DNA from: Bacillota bacterium
Lineage (GTDB): Bacteria > Bacillota > Clostridia > Lachnospirales > CAG-274
Reading direction: 5' to 3'
DNA: 45,468 nucleotides
Assembly: GCA_017543265.1 (NCBI GenBank)
Contig: JAFYGI010000027.1
Span: 1 to 45,468, forward strand
Position numbers and translations under genes: made by a program. Positions 44,866 to 45,468 of this stretch are shown here, piece by piece (position 1 is the stretch's first letter; each line of letters starts with the position of its first letter). The notes below the pieces were generated by a model. The model made no database searches, had not been told where the DNA came from, and worked only from the letters and a program-made list of their open reading frames with translations.

Positions 44866-45006
44866 ATTAATATTGACGAAAAAACCCTGCAGCAGACTTT
44901 AGGGCATAGCAATATTGCGACCACACTTGACATCTACACCCATATAGACTACGAACATATAAAAGGTGAATTTGAAAAGTTGTCAAATTATCATATGGCA
45001 CAGTAG
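44866..45006 (+). pseudogene. Tyrosine recombinase/integrase C-terminal fragment
   Basis: The frame reads INIDEKTLQQTLGHSNIATT and goes on to LDIYTHIDYEHIKGEF, ending at TAG 45004-45006. LGHSNIATTLDIYTH is the conserved C-terminal box II region of phage/transposon tyrosine recombinases, including the catalytic histidine and tyrosine. Only the last 46 codons remain; an in-frame stop lies directly upstream. It points towards the tRNA-Lys 3' end, as an integrase of a tRNA-inserted element would. Confidence 0.75.
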
Positions 45007-45017
45007 GTGACAATAGC

Positions 45018-45050
45018 GGACAGTCAACAGACAGTCAACGGACAGTCAAT
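45018..45050. repeat. Three 11-base direct repeats
   Basis: GGACAGTCAAC, AGACAGTCAAC and GGACAGTCAAT follow one another between the integrase remnant and the tRNA genes. They may be arm-type integrase sites or a replication iteron-like motif. Confidence 0.7.
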
Positions 45051-45079
45051 AGGCAAATTTGAGAATTGTATTATAAAAC

Positions 45080-45115
45080 AAAAAGACCCAAACATTGCTG
45101 TTTGAGCCTCTTTGA
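45080..45115 (-). terminator. Terminator of the tRNA operon
   Basis: On the minus strand GCTCAAACA, loop GCAA and TGTTTGGGT form a hairpin followed by CTTTTTGTTTT. It lies just past the tRNA-Lys 3' end. Confidence 0.65.
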
Positions 45116-45120
45116 AAGAC

Positions 45121-45194
45121 TGAGACACCCGGGACTCGAACCCGGGACCCCTTGATTAAAAGTCAAGTGCTCTAGCCGGCTGAGCTAGTGTCCC
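45121..45194 (-). tRNA. tRNA-Lys (TTT)
   Basis: Cloverleaf on the minus strand: acceptor GGGACAC with GTGTCTC, anticodon stem CTTGA/TCAAG with loop CTTTTAA (anticodon TTT), T-arm GGGTTCGAGTCCC. No CCA is encoded. Confidence 0.95.
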
Positions 45195-45206
45195 ACAATA
45201 TGAAAG

Positions 45207-45280
45207 GGTGGATAATGGGATTCGAACCCATGACCTTCAGAGCCACAATCTGACGCGCTAACCAACTGTGCTATACCCAC
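45207..45280 (-). tRNA. tRNA-His (GTG)
   Basis: Minus-strand cloverleaf: acceptor GTGGGTA with TATCCAC, an adjacent G that can serve as G-1 opposite C73, anticodon loop TTGTGGC (anticodon GTG) and T-arm GGGTTCGAATCCC. Confidence 0.95.
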
Positions 45281-45290
45281 CATAAAAAAA

Positions 45291-45364
<74 letters not shown>

Positions 45365-45403
45365 TTGTATGTTAAGGCTGCGCGATGATGGGATATAAAA
45401 AAA

Positions 45404-45468
<65 letters not shown>

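Overview
The window reads as a chromosomal segment of a gut-type Clostridia (Firmicutes), most like the Ruminococcaceae/Oscillospiraceae. Evidence is the Gram-positive ribosome-binding sites and sigma-A promoters, rny next to pth-mfd, and three secreted proteins ending in dockerin-like modules, including a BspA-like leucine-rich repeat protein. No species can be named from the sequence alone.

Region 1 (1-953) is the C-terminal part of a CapD/FlaA1-type UDP-sugar 4,6-dehydratase. It is joined in frame to a short stretch that looks like an SNF2-type helicase from an integrative element, and a terminator follows.

Region 2 (about 998-19065) is one long plus-strand operon of 18 genes behind two tandem promoters and a leader hairpin. 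It carries a surface-polysaccharide toolkit: a DegT aminotransferase, a PglC-type phosphoglycosyl transferase, a PglD-type acyltransferase, one GT4 glycosyltransferase, a Wzy-like polymerase, a Wzx-like flippase, a pyruvyl transferase and an FrhB-like Fe-S protein. Interleaved is a dedicated acyl-chain toolkit: three acyl carrier proteins, two adenylate-forming ligases, a KAS III, two short-chain reductases, an LpxD-like acyltransferase, a second hexapeptide acyltransferase and a PIG-L deacetylase. The simplest reading is a pathway that builds a 3-hydroxyacyl chain on a carrier protein and attaches it to an amino sugar of a short, pyruvylated repeat unit. Deacetylation followed by LpxD-like re-acylation resembles lipid A chemistry, here in an apparent Gram-positive. 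This is the most interesting system in the window.

Region 3 (19066-20607) is a scrap zone: a coding-like fragment, a frameshifted MATE exporter remnant on the minus strand, an isoprenylcysteine-methyltransferase-like gene fused to it, and the N-terminus of a TcmP-like methyltransferase. Region 4 (20626-24285) has a divergent promoter pair with a shared operator-like palindrome, a SAM methyltransferase, a ZIP metal transporter, a GNAT acetyltransferase and a DUF1266/DUF2185 (Imm33-like) protein.

Region 5 (24291-32454) holds a secreted LRR-dockerin protein, rny (RNase Y), mfd and pth. Region 6 (32591-44376) has a structured leader-like element and two very large convergent secreted proteins. 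One is a glycine-rich beta-helix/InlB-repeat protein broken by two frameshifts. The other is a 2046-residue protein whose first 550 residues carry about fourteen CxC/CxxC knuckles. Region 7 (44639-45468) has a tyrosine recombinase tail, three 11-bp direct repeats and four minus-strand tRNA genes (Pro, Arg, His, Lys); the Pro gene runs off the end.

Several in-frame chimeric joins and homopolymer frameshifts could be real recombination and decay or could be assembly error. The sequence alone cannot decide.
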